This document shows positions 1 through 7,884 of a stretch of 10,079 bases of DNA, piece by piece (positions within the stretch are counted from its first letter, which is position 1; every line of letters starts with the position of its first letter). This stretch comes from Candidatus Omnitrophota bacterium (GTDB lineage Bacteria > Omnitrophota > Gorgyraeia > Zapsychrales > Zapsychraceae): the NCBI GenBank assembly GCA_016217585.1, contig JACRHQ010000172.1:1-10079 (forward strand), read 5' to 3'. The notes below the pieces were generated by a model. The model made no database searches, was not told the origin of the DNA, and saw nothing but the letters and a program-made list of their open reading frames with translations. The translations under genes and the position numbers were made by a program.

Positions 1-2
1 GC

Positions 3-92
3 GAGAAAATCGGCTTTAAAAAATCCTACAACCAGGATGGCGAACTACGGGCGGCTTTTTATTTCGATGAATATGGACAACCGGTAGAATGA
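3..92 (+). CDS. C-terminal fragment of an unrecognised protein
   Basis: An open frame enters from the left edge and ends at TGA 90-92, giving 29 residues that end in FDEYGQPVE. The composition is protein-like: charged and aromatic residues with a Y-x-x-D-G-E-L spacing reminiscent of YD/WG-type repeat proteins. The fragment is too short to assign a family. It lies upstream of, and is separated from, the promoter at 136-165, so it is probably not part of the pilin operon. No hairpin followed by a T-run is seen between this stop and that promoter. Confidence 0.4.
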   Translation, partial: EKIGFKKSYNQDGELRAAFYFDEYGQPVE

Positions 93-135
93 TTTTCGTC
101 TTTTATGCCATTCCTGTTTTATGCCACCTGTGGTA

Positions 136-165
136 TTGGCAGAATCAGGTGCCATGTGCTATACT
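136..165 (+). promoter_or_regulatory. Sigma-70-type extended -10 promoter for the riboswitch and pilin operon
   Basis: TTGGCA (136-141) is followed 18 nt later by TATACT (160-165), which is preceded by TG at 157-158, so this is an extended -10. The expected transcription start is near 171-173, a few bases before the first helix of the riboswitch, as expected for a cis-acting aptamer. A 6-bp inverted repeat (CACCTG 125-130, CAGGTG 146-151) brackets the -35 element; its meaning is unknown. Confidence 0.6.
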
Positions 166-173
166 TGCATCAG

Positions 174-281
174 AGAATAACCTAAAGGCAAACCCGTCGC
201 AAGGCGGGGGCGTAAAGCTATAGGGTCCCGCACCCAGCAATCAAAATATTTTTTGCTGGTGTGGGACAGCCAGTTACCGCG
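174..281 (+). promoter_or_regulatory. Cyclic-di-GMP-I (GEMM-I) riboswitch aptamer
   Basis: The segment carries GEMM hallmarks in order. AAGGCAAACC (185-194) is the conserved 5' core. A 6-bp helix, CCCGTC/GGCGGG, is capped by a GCAA tetraloop (201 region), as in the P2 stem that docks its GNRA loop. GGCGTAAAGC is the conserved inter-helix core. A long P3 stem runs from TCCC near 226 to GGGA near 266 with an AT-rich loop. CAGCCAGTTACCG (268-280) is the conserved 3' part. A short P1 can form from TAAC 178-181 and GTTA 273-276. The family binds c-di-GMP; a subset with A at the guanine-recognition position binds 3',3'-cGAMP. The equivalent base here looks like G, favouring c-di-GMP, but this needs a covariance alignment. 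An intrinsic terminator and a type IV pilin operon follow, a classic target of this signal. Confidence 0.9.
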
Positions 282-319
282 AACGAATGCGTAAGTTTCG
301 TATCCAAGACCAGAAACCT

Positions 320-347
320 ATCCATCCGAAACGCGGATGGATTTTTT
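320..347 (+). terminator. Intrinsic terminator: riboswitch expression platform
   Basis: A perfect 9-bp stem (320-328 with 334-342; ATCCATCCG/CGGATGGAT) with a 5-nt loop is followed directly by a T6 run (342-347). It sits about 40 nt after the aptamer and 120 nt before the first gene, the place expected for premature termination. GTTTCG (295-300) can pair either with CGAAC (280-284, one bulged base) or with CGAAAC (327-332) in the terminator stem and loop, which would give a mutually exclusive antiterminator. Whether ligand turns expression on or off is not decided by inspection. Confidence 0.8.
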
Positions 348-446
348 ATGTCGCCCAGAGGGGCGACATAACCCCTCCCCGCAGGGGAGCCTACTCGGCA
401 ACGCTTTGATTCATCACGAAACATAAAATATTTCCGTGATGAATCA
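347..446 (+). promoter_or_regulatory. Structured 5' leader: three consecutive perfect hairpins
   Basis: Between the terminator and the first pilin gene lie three perfect inverted repeats. The first has a 10-bp stem (347-356/361-370) with loop AGAG. The second has a 6-bp stem (375-380/384-389) with loop GCA. The third has a 12-bp stem (407-418/435-446) with a 16-nt AT-rich loop. None is followed by a T-run, so they are unlikely to be terminators. The third ends 14 nt before the ribosome-binding GGAG (461-464), leaving it exposed. Candidate roles are mRNA stabilisation, a protein-binding leader, or remnants of an intergenic palindromic repeat. Confidence 0.55.
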
Positions 447-470
447 TCTGGGGTGAGAATGGAGAAACCA

Positions 471-926
471 ATGCCTATAAAACCTTTAAACAACAAAAGT
501 TTTACGCTTTCGGAACTGATGATCGCCACCCTTATCTTTACTCTGACATTCGCCGGGGTCATCGTGGTTTTCTTCCGGTGCATGGAATTAAGCGAAATGG
601 CACGCAATACTTCGGCGGCCTTAAACGCCTGTAAAAGCCGGATCGCCTCCATTGAGGATACCGCCTTCAGCCAGATTACAGGCACATATAACAACACGAC
701 GTTTACGGCCCCCAATGTCAACGGCATCGGGGTCACCTACGTCACGAGCCCGGGCGCGGACCTGCGGCAGGTGACAACGTCTTTTTCATGGAAAGAAAAA
801 AACGGCAGGTTGATGGGAGAAGACGCAAATATCAACGGACAGATTAACGCCGGTGAAGACGTAAACGGTAACGGGATACTGGATTCGCCGGTCAAACTGA
901 CCACTTATATTTATAACACGCAATAG
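471..926 (+). CDS. Type IV prepilin-like minor pilin with Ca2+-binding-type loop
   Basis: This is a class III signal-peptide protein expected to be processed by prepilin peptidase and assembled into a type IV pilus or pseudopilus. The start is taken at ATG 471 because GGAG (461-464) stands 6 nt upstream; GTG 453 and ATG 459 are in frame but poorly placed. That gives 151 aa. A basic leader is followed by S|FTLSELMIATLIF: the +1 Phe, the +5 Glu and a hydrophobic helix (about residues 11-35) are present, but the -1 residue is Ser instead of the usual Gly. Near the C-terminus (about 118-138), DANINGQINAGEDVNGNG has the alternating Asp/Asn/Gly of EF-hand- or dockerin-like calcium loops, which also occur in PilX/PilW-type pilins. 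It is the first gene of the riboswitch-controlled operon, 19 nt before the next. Confidence 0.85.
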   Translation: MPIKPLNNKSFTLSELMIATLIFTLTFAGVIVVFFRCMELSEMARNTSAALNACKSRIASIEDTAFSQITGTYNNTTFTAPNVNGIGVTYVTSPGADLRQVTTSFSWKEKNGRLMGEDANINGQINAGEDVNGNGILDSPVKLTTYIYNTQ

Positions 927-945
927 GCTCCGGAAGGGCACTGCG

Positions 946-1719
946 ATGAGACTACAAACACAAGGGTTCACATTGGTAGAATTGATGGTGGCCACCCTGA
1001 TCTTTGCCGTTATCCTGGCCGGCGGTTACGCGGCCCTGCTGGCCGCGCAGTCGGCGTGGTCAACGACGGACACACAGATGCGCCTGCAGCAGAGCCTGCG
1101 GCAAACGATCCAAAGGGTCGCCAGGGAGATGGGAGAATCCGGCTCCGACGGCAACGGTAACATGCAAGCGACGATTAACGACAACGCGGGGGTCAATGCG
1201 TCGGATATCCTGAAATTTTCGATACCTTTATGTGTCTGCAGCAACACGCCGATTAACGCCAACGGCGACGTCGCCAACTGGGGCGCTCCCTTGATATGGG
1301 GAAAAACCAGCTGTCCGGCCGATATCACCCAGGACAGCAATGGTCAGATCAGCATCTGCCACATCCCCCCGGGGAACCCAAACAATAAACAATCCATCCA
1401 GGTTGGGGCCGCGGCCCTTGACGCGCATCTGAACCACGGCGACTGGCTGGGGGACTGCGCCCCCTGCAGCATCATGAACAACAAATATATTGAGTACCGC
1501 ATTGACGCCGGCAGCCAGCTTCTGCGCAGGGTGCTTAGCGACGCGAACGTAGTCGTCAAGGAAGAGATTGTTGCCGACAACATCAACGATTTGCAGGCTG
1601 TCTTCAGCGCCAACCAGAACATCGTCACTTTGACCGCCACGGTACGGGCCAATACGGTCTTTGGCAAGCAAGTCACCGTTTCACGCAGTTTAAACGTCCG
1701 TCTAAAAAACCGGGGGTGA
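946..1719 (+). CDS. PilW-like type IV prepilin carrying a CHIPPGN module
   Basis: This 257-aa protein has a textbook prepilin N-terminus: MRLQTQG|FTLVELMVATLIF, with Gly -1, Phe +1, Glu +5 and a hydrophobic helix to about residue 36. GGAAGGG lies 7 nt before ATG 946. The length and the RLQQSLRQTIQRVAREMGE segment after the helix resemble PilW/GspJ-type minor pilins, which help prime the fibre tip. Residues about 137-171 form a distinct insertion starting ICHIPPGNP and ending AHLNHGDWLGDC. This recurrent Cys/His-rich secreted-protein module may bind metal or be disulphide-bonded; that is inference. Further Cys residues flank it (96, 98, 123, 174). It is co-transcribed with the pilin upstream and lies 4 nt from the PilX-like gene downstream. 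Confidence 0.85.
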   Translation: MRLQTQGFTLVELMVATLIFAVILAGGYAALLAAQSAWSTTDTQMRLQQSLRQTIQRVAREMGESGSDGNGNMQATINDNAGVNASDILKFSIPLCVCSNTPINANGDVANWGAPLIWGKTSCPADITQDSNGQISICHIPPGNPNNKQSIQVGAAALDAHLNHGDWLGDCAPCSIMNNKYIEYRIDAGSQLLRRVLSDANVVVKEEIVADNINDLQAVFSANQNIVTLTATVRANTVFGKQVTVSRSLNVRLKNRG

Positions 1720-1723
1720 GACT

Positions 1724-3457
1724 ATGGGACACCGATATAACCGTCTTCAAAAAAATTTGAGTCTCCCGAAACTGGCGAATAATCGCGGGGCCGCCCTGGT
1801 CATCGTCCTTTTCCTGATGGTCATTTTTCTTTTTTTGTCTGATATCTTTGTCTTGCGAAGCATCCATGAAAGAAACATGGCCACGGTCGAGCGGGAAACG
1901 GCCAAAGCCCTTTACGCGGCGCAAGGAGGCGCCCAGACAGGATTGGACGGACTAGACAATCTCATCAACAATTTTCTCAATAACACGATCGCCAGCTCGA
2001 ACCCCAGCAGCGTCATCGGGTTCACGACCGGCCGCGTCAACGCGGGAGACGGGATCGGATGGCTGGCGTATTCCGTGCGCAACAACAATGTCCCTGTCCT
2101 TACGCAAAACGGTGACCAGGCCGAATACAGCGCCAACGGCGCGGTCGGAGACAACACTTATCAATACAAAATTGTCATCATGGAAAAAAACGACCCCACG
2201 GCCGTTTCCACCGACATCTGGGATTTCCCTTACAATTACCGCATCGAATCGGCCGGCACTGCCGGCACCATGTCCGGCGAAGTCCTGGTCAGCGGGGACT
2301 TTACCGTCCGCGTGCAGCGCGACAACTTTGCCAAATATTCCCTGTTTACCAACGACCAGACGACACAAAGCGGCAGCTACGTCTGGTTCACGAACAAGAC
2401 CTATTTCGCCGGGCCGGTGCATACCAACGCCCGGTTCAATTTCGCCCTTAACCCCAGCGGGACTTTCGATAACCAGATCCGCCAGCGCGACCAATTAGCC
2501 CGGTTCTACAACAACGGCTCACCCGTTTCCCTCGACGCCAACTATAACGGCGTGCGCGACGTCCCTGTTTTCAATGACACCTTCTCCCGGAATGTCTCGG
2601 CAGTCACCTTAAGCTCACCGACGCAACAGACGGATATGGAAAACCAGGCCAAAGGCGGGCAGACTTTTTCTTCCAACGGCATTTATGTCCCCAACAGCGG
2701 CGGGAGTCTCACCGGCGGCATCTACGTCCGCGGCAACGCCACCGTCAACATGTCCGTGGACGGCAGCAACAACGCCGTTTACACCGTTAACCAAAGCGGC
2801 ACGACCAAAATGATCACGGTCAATCGAACCAATAAGACGACAACGGTCGTTGGGACACAGACCAATACCTATAACGGCGCGCCCGACGGTGTTGACGGCG
2901 TCGGCACCCTCATCTATTCCACGGGCAGCATCACCGGTCTTGGCGGGACCGTCCAGAGAGATACACAGATGACCATCGCCAGCGCCAGTGATATGGTGAT
3001 CACAAACAATGTCGTCTATCAGGAATATACGCCAGGTTCCGGGACTCCGGGGATCTCCGGCTACGTGCCGCCCACGGCCGATGGAACAACGAACCTCCTG
3101 GGACTTGTTTCCTGGGCAGGGAACGTCCGCATCGGCACCTCCGCCCCCGACAATATCTCTGTCCACAGCACCATCCTGGCGCGCCAGGGCGTATTCCAGG
3201 TCGATGATTATAACAGCGGCTCACCGAGAGGGACGGCCACGCTGCTGGGAGGCGTTATTACCGACGATTACGGCGCCTTCGGCACCTTTAACGGCTCCAC
3301 CGGGCAACAGGTCTCCGGCTACGGACGCAATTTCGTTTATGACCAACGGATGGAAGTGGGCAACGCGCCGCCCTATTTCCCGTCCTTAAATACTTTTATC
3401 GCCTTTACCAACGGTATCGCCGATAAACTCGTCTGGCAAGAAGGGGGGACATGGTGA
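1724..3457 (+). CDS. PilX-like pilus assembly protein with DUF4900-like C-terminal region
   Basis: This 577-aa protein starts at ATG 1724, with its Shine-Dalgarno GGGGGTGAG spanning the upstream stop. After a 22-residue basic leader comes NRG|AALVIVLFLMVIFLF, a hydrophobic helix, and ERETAKALYAAQGGAQTGL. This is the PilX N-terminal pattern, which lacks the usual Glu +5 context. Residues about 202-235 (FAKYSLFTN, then YVWFTN and AGPVHTN) and about 506-552 (LLGGVITDDYGAFG, then VYDQRM and PPYFP) resemble the DUF4900 family found attached to PilX-like proteins. The middle is rich in Gly, Thr, Asn and Ser, like a surface beta-structure. Its probable role is a large tip or adhesin-like pseudopilin in the same fibre as the two upstream pilins. 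The DUF4900 assignment comes from remembered motifs and is moderate in confidence. Confidence 0.8.
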   Translation: MGHRYNRLQKNLSLPKLANNRGAALVIVLFLMVIFLFLSDIFVLRSIHERNMATVERETAKALYAAQGGAQTGLDGLDNLINNFLNNTIASSNPSSVIGFTTGRVNAGDGIGWLAYSVRNNNVPVLTQNGDQAEYSANGAVGDNTYQYKIVIMEKNDPTAVSTDIWDFPYNYRIESAGTAGTMSGEVLVSGDFTVRVQRDNFAKYSLFTNDQTTQSGSYVWFTNKTYFAGPVHTNARFNFALNPSGTFDNQIRQRDQLARFYNNGSPVSLDANYNGVRDVPVFNDTFSRNVSAVTLSSPTQQTDMENQAKGGQTFSSNGIYVPNSGGSLTGGIYVRGNATVNMSVDGSNNAVYTVNQSGTTKMITVNRTNKTTTVVGTQTNTYNGAPDGVDGVGTLIYSTGSITGLGGTVQRDTQMTIASASDMVITNNVVYQEYTPGSGTPGISGYVPPTADGTTNLLGLVSWAGNVRIGTSAPDNISVHSTILARQGVFQVDDYNSGSPRGTATLLGGVITDDYGAFGTFNGSTGQQVSGYGRNFVYDQRMEVGNAPPYFPSLNTFIAFTNGIADKLVWQEGGTW

Positions 3458-3786
3458 GCTCTAAAAATAAACTGGCCGTCCTGATAAGTCTGTTTGTGTT
3501 GTTGATCATCATTACCCTGGTGGTCAACCAGTGGGCGACCAGGGAAATAAAACAATGGACAAACGACGTCCCGGTGCAAGGGCATATGTCGCCTGCCAGG
3601 GCAACGCCGTCAACGTCTCCGAAACCGTCCGCCACCGTCGGACATCCCGTCGTCATCGACCCGGACAATGATCCGCTCGCCCCGGTTGTCCCTAACCCCC
3701 GCAAGCAGCCCAAGCCTTCCCCGGGCGCTGCAAAACCGCAGAGGGTTTACGAACCTCCCATGAACGAAGTCATCATGGTTCAGTGA
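3451..3786 (+). CDS. Small membrane-anchored proline-rich protein of the pilin operon
   Basis: This 111-aa protein starts at ATG 3451, overlapping the end of the PilX-like gene by 7 nt, with a GGGGGG ribosome-binding tract just upstream. It has one N-terminal transmembrane helix (about residues 8-27) after a short basic start. About 80 residues follow, rich in Pro, Ser, Thr and Lys, with no predicted fold. The topology fits a single-pass protein with a flexible periplasmic or extracytoplasmic tail, such as a pilus-assembly accessory or peptidoglycan-spanning linker. I do not recognise the family. Translational coupling to the upstream gene implies a linked role. Its last 7 nt overlap the convergent methyltransferase gene on the other strand. 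Confidence 0.7.
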   Translation: MVSSKNKLAVLISLFVLLIIITLVVNQWATREIKQWTNDVPVQGHMSPARATPSTSPKPSATVGHPVVIDPDNDPLAPVVPNPRKQPKPSPGAAKPQRVYEPPMNEVIMVQ

Positions 3787-4715
3787 ACTTCAACCTTCGC
3801 GATAAAAAAACCTTCCCTGTGTCCGTCGGGAAGAACGCGCAGGCAGTTTTCAACCTGCCGGTTGAAAGATTTTTTCTGCCACGTCAAAAGCGCCGGATAC
3901 GAAGTCACCCCCTCAAAAGAAACCGGCTGGACCGTCAGCTCCCGTTGGGTTTTACGCATCAGCCAGTCGATGACCCCTTCGTTTTCTTCCGGCGCGAACG
4001 TACAGGTGGAATAAACCAGAACACCGCCAGGCTTCAACAGACGGCTGGCGTGCAGCAGCAACCCTCTTTGCTTGCGCACCATTTCCTTGATCTTGCGCGG
4101 GCTCCAATAGGCGTATGTCTCGGGGTCGTCCGTTTTGAAACGCCCTTCCGAACTGCACGGCGCGTCGAACAAGATTCGATCAAATAACTGCGGCGATCGG
4201 AACCGGCGGGCGTCGGTGAATTTGAGGGAAACGTTCGTTACACCCGTTTGCGCGAGGACGGATTTTAAACGGTAATAACGCCCGCGCACGGCCTCCACGG
4301 CGACAATCTCTCCGGTATTCTCCATCAACGCGGCGATCTGGGTGGTCTTGCTGCCCGGCGCCGCGCACATGTCCAGAATACGTTCACCCGGTTGCGGGGC
4401 CAACGCCAGGACCGGCAGCATACTTGAAAAACTCTGACGGTAAAGAGACCCGTCATTGATCAGATCCATCCTCCCCAATTCTTCACGCGAGATCCCCTCC
4501 AGTGTCAATGCCTCGGCAGACCAAAGGACTTCCTTGAAAGAAATATTGAGCTCTTTTAGTCTGGCGAGGATCCGGGAACGGGTCGTTTTGAGAGTATTGA
4601 CGCGGACACTTAAGATTTCGGGACGGGAAAAACCGGCGAGGACATCACGATAACGTCCCTCTCCCACAATCGCCTTCAGGCGCTCTAAGAATATGGACGG
4701 TAACTCTTTATTCAT
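3780..4715 (-). CDS. Minimal RsmB/NOP-family rRNA (cytosine-C5) methyltransferase
   Basis: The family transfers a methyl group from SAM to C5 of cytosine in RNA, usually 16S rRNA, through a covalent Cys adduct. With the start at 4715 (GGAGG at 4723-4727, 7 nt upstream) the protein has 311 aa; ATG 4739 is in frame but has no good ribosome-binding site. Visible motifs are LDMCAAPGSKTTQ (SAM binding, about 114-126), DAPCSSEGRF (motif IV, release Cys about 187) and YSTCTFAPEENE (motif VI, nucleophile Cys about 238). It lacks the NusB domain of RsmB and is shorter than RsmF, which has a C-terminal PUA-like part, so the exact target is uncertain. It is the last gene of the helicase, ABC transporter and methyltransferase run, 27 nt after the ABC gene. 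Confidence 0.9.
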   Translation of the reverse strand: MNKELPSIFLERLKAIVGEGRYRDVLAGFSRPEILSVRVNTLKTTRSRILARLKELNISFKEVLWSAEALTLEGISREELGRMDLINDGSLYRQSFSSMLPVLALAPQPGERILDMCAAPGSKTTQIAALMENTGEIVAVEAVRGRYYRLKSVLAQTGVTNVSLKFTDARRFRSPQLFDRILFDAPCSSEGRFKTDDPETYAYWSPRKIKEMVRKQRGLLLHASRLLKPGGVLVYSTCTFAPEENEGVIDWLMRKTQRELTVQPVSFEGVTSYPALLTWQKKSFNRQVENCLRVLPDGHREGFFIAKVEVH

Positions 4716-4742
4716 TCCCGCGCCTCCGGGCGAGGACATTTC

Positions 4743-6392
4743 TTATTCCGATAACCGGACGATGATGCCTTTCTTGCGCGCCCGGTGGAGGACATGGCGC
4801 ATCAGAAGCAGCCCAAGCCCCAGGTAAATCAGGATGAGGCCGAAGCCTTTGATTAAAACGTGCGTCAATGTGGGAGAAAACCCGAAGTATTGCCGGAAAT
4901 ATTCCAGAAAATACGTGACGGGGATTCCACGGGCCAGCCAGTGAAAAAACGGCGGCAGGGTTTCGACGGGATAATAAATTCCGCTGACCAGCATGAACAG
5001 ATAGGCGAACATCCAGGCCGTGATCTCCGCCTTTTGCCCGAAGGCGAGCAGCAAAACGTTGACCAGCAGCCCCAGCAAAAGCGCGCAGCCAAAAATTCCC
5101 GTTAGAAAAATAACGACGACCGGAACGGACGGGAACGGGAACCCGAACAAAATGACCGCGGCCGGCCCCAAGACCGCGAAAATCATCGTGCCGCGCAGGA
5201 TGCCGTTGAGCCACGATCCCAACAAATTCTCCGTAAGCCCGACGGGCGTCAAGAGCGTCTGTTTGACGCTCTTGGACCAGACTTCGTACAGAAGCCCGTA
5301 GGCGACATCCAGCTGCGTTACCTGGAGGATCCCGGCGGTGATGGCCCCGGTCAGAACAAAGGCCAGCGCGTTTTTGCCCATGTGCACAAAGTCGCCCAGA
5401 AGCCCGATCGAGACCAGACTTACCACCGGCCAGAACAATAATTCCATGAAGGCGAAAAAATTCCGGCTGCCGAACAAAAAGTTCCGGCGAAAGAAAGCAA
5501 AACACCGTTCCCCCCAGAGGATGATCTCTTCCAGCGGCGAACGCGCGGATAAACAAATTCCCTGGGCCTCTCTCCCCCGGCGTTCTCCCATCTTTGTCTC
5601 GCCGGCGGGATCACCTGAAAAAAGTTCTTGCGCCCGCGCCCCGGCCAGATCGATAAACACCTGCTCCAGGTCCTTGCCGCCGTACAAACGCTTGAGCTCC
5701 TCCGGGGTGGCCGTCTTCAACACCTGTCCTTCTTTAATAAAAACGACGCGCCGGCACAAACGCTCCGCCTCGGTCATATTGTGCGTCGTCAAAAGCACCG
5801 TGACCGGCGACTCGCGCAGGATATCCAGGATCGTCTTCTGCAATTTGACGGCGACGTCGGGGTCAAGACCGATCGTCGGCTCATCGAGGAAAATGATCCG
5901 GGGGTCGTTAATGAGCGCCTTGGCGATCGACAGCTTTTGTTTCGTGCCGCTGGAAAGTTCGTCGAACGGCACCTTGGCAAAACGCGTCAGTTCGAGCATC
6001 GTGAGGAGCTTTCTGATCCTCTCTTCCAGCTCCCGCAACGGCAGCCCGTAAAGCCTGCCGTAAAACCGCAAATTTTCTTCCACGGTCAGGCACCAGGGAA
6101 AGTTCGGATACCCCGAAGACATATTGAGAAACGAACGCAGCGTCTTGAAATTTTGGGGCGTGGATTTGATGCCGAGGACCGAAACCGTCCCCGAATCAGG
6201 CAAAAGCAGGGTCGAAAGAATGTTAAGGAGCGTCGTCTTGCCCGCGCCGTTGGGCCCAAGGATGCCGACGATCTCACCCTGGCGGATGGTGAGGTTGACG
6301 TCGCGCAGGGCGTGGATCCTGCGCCGGCCCCTGGCCTGGGAGATAAACGTCTTGTTGAGGTTCCGGACTTCGATCGCGGGGGCTTCTGACAT
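4743..6392 (-). CDS. ABC transporter, ATPase fused to ABC-2 permease
   Basis: This 549-aa single-chain half transporter would act as a homodimer. Residues about 6-235 are the nucleotide-binding domain: Walker A GPNGAGKT (46-53), signature LSSGTKQ (146-152, variant of LSGGQ), Walker B IIFLDEP (166-172), D-loop GLDP and H-loop His 204. No clear Q-loop glutamine is seen in the GYPNFPWCLTVEENL stretch. A charged linker (about 250-290) leads to an ABC-2 permease of about six helices (312-530). It includes GIYYPVETLPPFFHWLARG, typical of the NodJ/DrrB-type exporter permeases for drugs, polysaccharides or lipids. The substrate cannot be inferred. The start at 6392 is 5 nt after the helicase stop, with AAAAGG just before ATG, so translation is probably coupled. 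Confidence 0.9.
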   Translation of the reverse strand: MSEAPAIEVRNLNKTFISQARGRRRIHALRDVNLTIRQGEIVGILGPNGAGKTTLLNILSTLLLPDSGTVSVLGIKSTPQNFKTLRSFLNMSSGYPNFPWCLTVEENLRFYGRLYGLPLRELEERIRKLLTMLELTRFAKVPFDELSSGTKQKLSIAKALINDPRIIFLDEPTIGLDPDVAVKLQKTILDILRESPVTVLLTTHNMTEAERLCRRVVFIKEGQVLKTATPEELKRLYGGKDLEQVFIDLAGARAQELFSGDPAGETKMGERRGREAQGICLSARSPLEEIILWGERCFAFFRRNFLFGSRNFFAFMELLFWPVVSLVSIGLLGDFVHMGKNALAFVLTGAITAGILQVTQLDVAYGLLYEVWSKSVKQTLLTPVGLTENLLGSWLNGILRGTMIFAVLGPAAVILFGFPFPSVPVVVIFLTGIFGCALLLGLLVNVLLLAFGQKAEITAWMFAYLFMLVSGIYYPVETLPPFFHWLARGIPVTYFLEYFRQYFGFSPTLTHVLIKGFGLILIYLGLGLLLMRHVLHRARKKGIIVRLSE

Positions 6393-6397
6393 GCCTT

Positions 6398-7639
<1,242 letters not shown>

Positions 7640-7696
7640 ACTTTAATCACCGTTATCCTCTCTTTTCATGTCCATGAACGATTAAACAGCGCTTTA

Positions 7697-7725
7697 CTTA
7701 TAAGCCATTTCACACAGAGAGTCAA
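7697..7725 (-). promoter_or_regulatory. Sigma-70-type promoter of the helicase operon
   Basis: Read on the - strand, TTGACT (7725-7720) and TATAAG (7702-7697) are separated by exactly 17 nt. The start of transcription would be near 7690, leaving about a 50-nt leader to ATG 7639. It points away from the tRNA promoter at 7823-7850, so the region between 7726 and 7822 is a divergent intergenic spacer. Its only visible structure is a small hairpin, TGCCC/GGGCA, near 7734-7746. Confidence 0.65.
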
Positions 7726-7822
7726 GGTATTTATGCCCGTTGGGCAGTCGACGGTGCCGGAAACGCCGCCTTGAACCAGACTTGGGCGCTATTTGCCTTC
7801 TAATGCGAAAACAGCCGAAATG

Positions 7823-7850
7823 TTGACTTTTGACGAATTTACTGTATAAT
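7823..7850 (+). promoter_or_regulatory. Strong sigma-70-type promoter of the split tRNA-Asn
   Basis: TTGACT (7823-7828) and a perfect TATAAT (7845-7850) are 16 nt apart. Transcription should start near 7857, about 57 nt before the first tRNA base. The same transcript must carry the intron and its endonuclease gene, since no other promoter is visible before that gene. Confidence 0.75.
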
Positions 7851-7884
7851 TCCCTCACATTCGACGGCGGCACGACAGAAAAAT

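Noticed and set aside
125..151. Inverted repeat CACCTG/CAGGTG around the -35 box as an operator
   Set aside because: The arms are only 6 bp with a 15-nt spacer; this length is expected by chance and no regulator gene is nearby.
218..736. A 172-aa - strand frame across the riboswitch, leader and first pilin gene
   Set aside because: It crosses the structured RNA, terminator and a clear prepilin gene, and its product has no recognisable features.
1228..1671. Long - strand frames opposite the PilW-like gene
   Set aside because: They are shadows of the + strand pilin, which has a leader peptide, ribosome-binding site and tight operon spacing.
4708..5556. A 282-aa - strand frame inside the ABC transporter permease region
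   Set aside because: It is an alternative-frame shadow; the main frame encodes typical ABC-2 helices and is uninterrupted.
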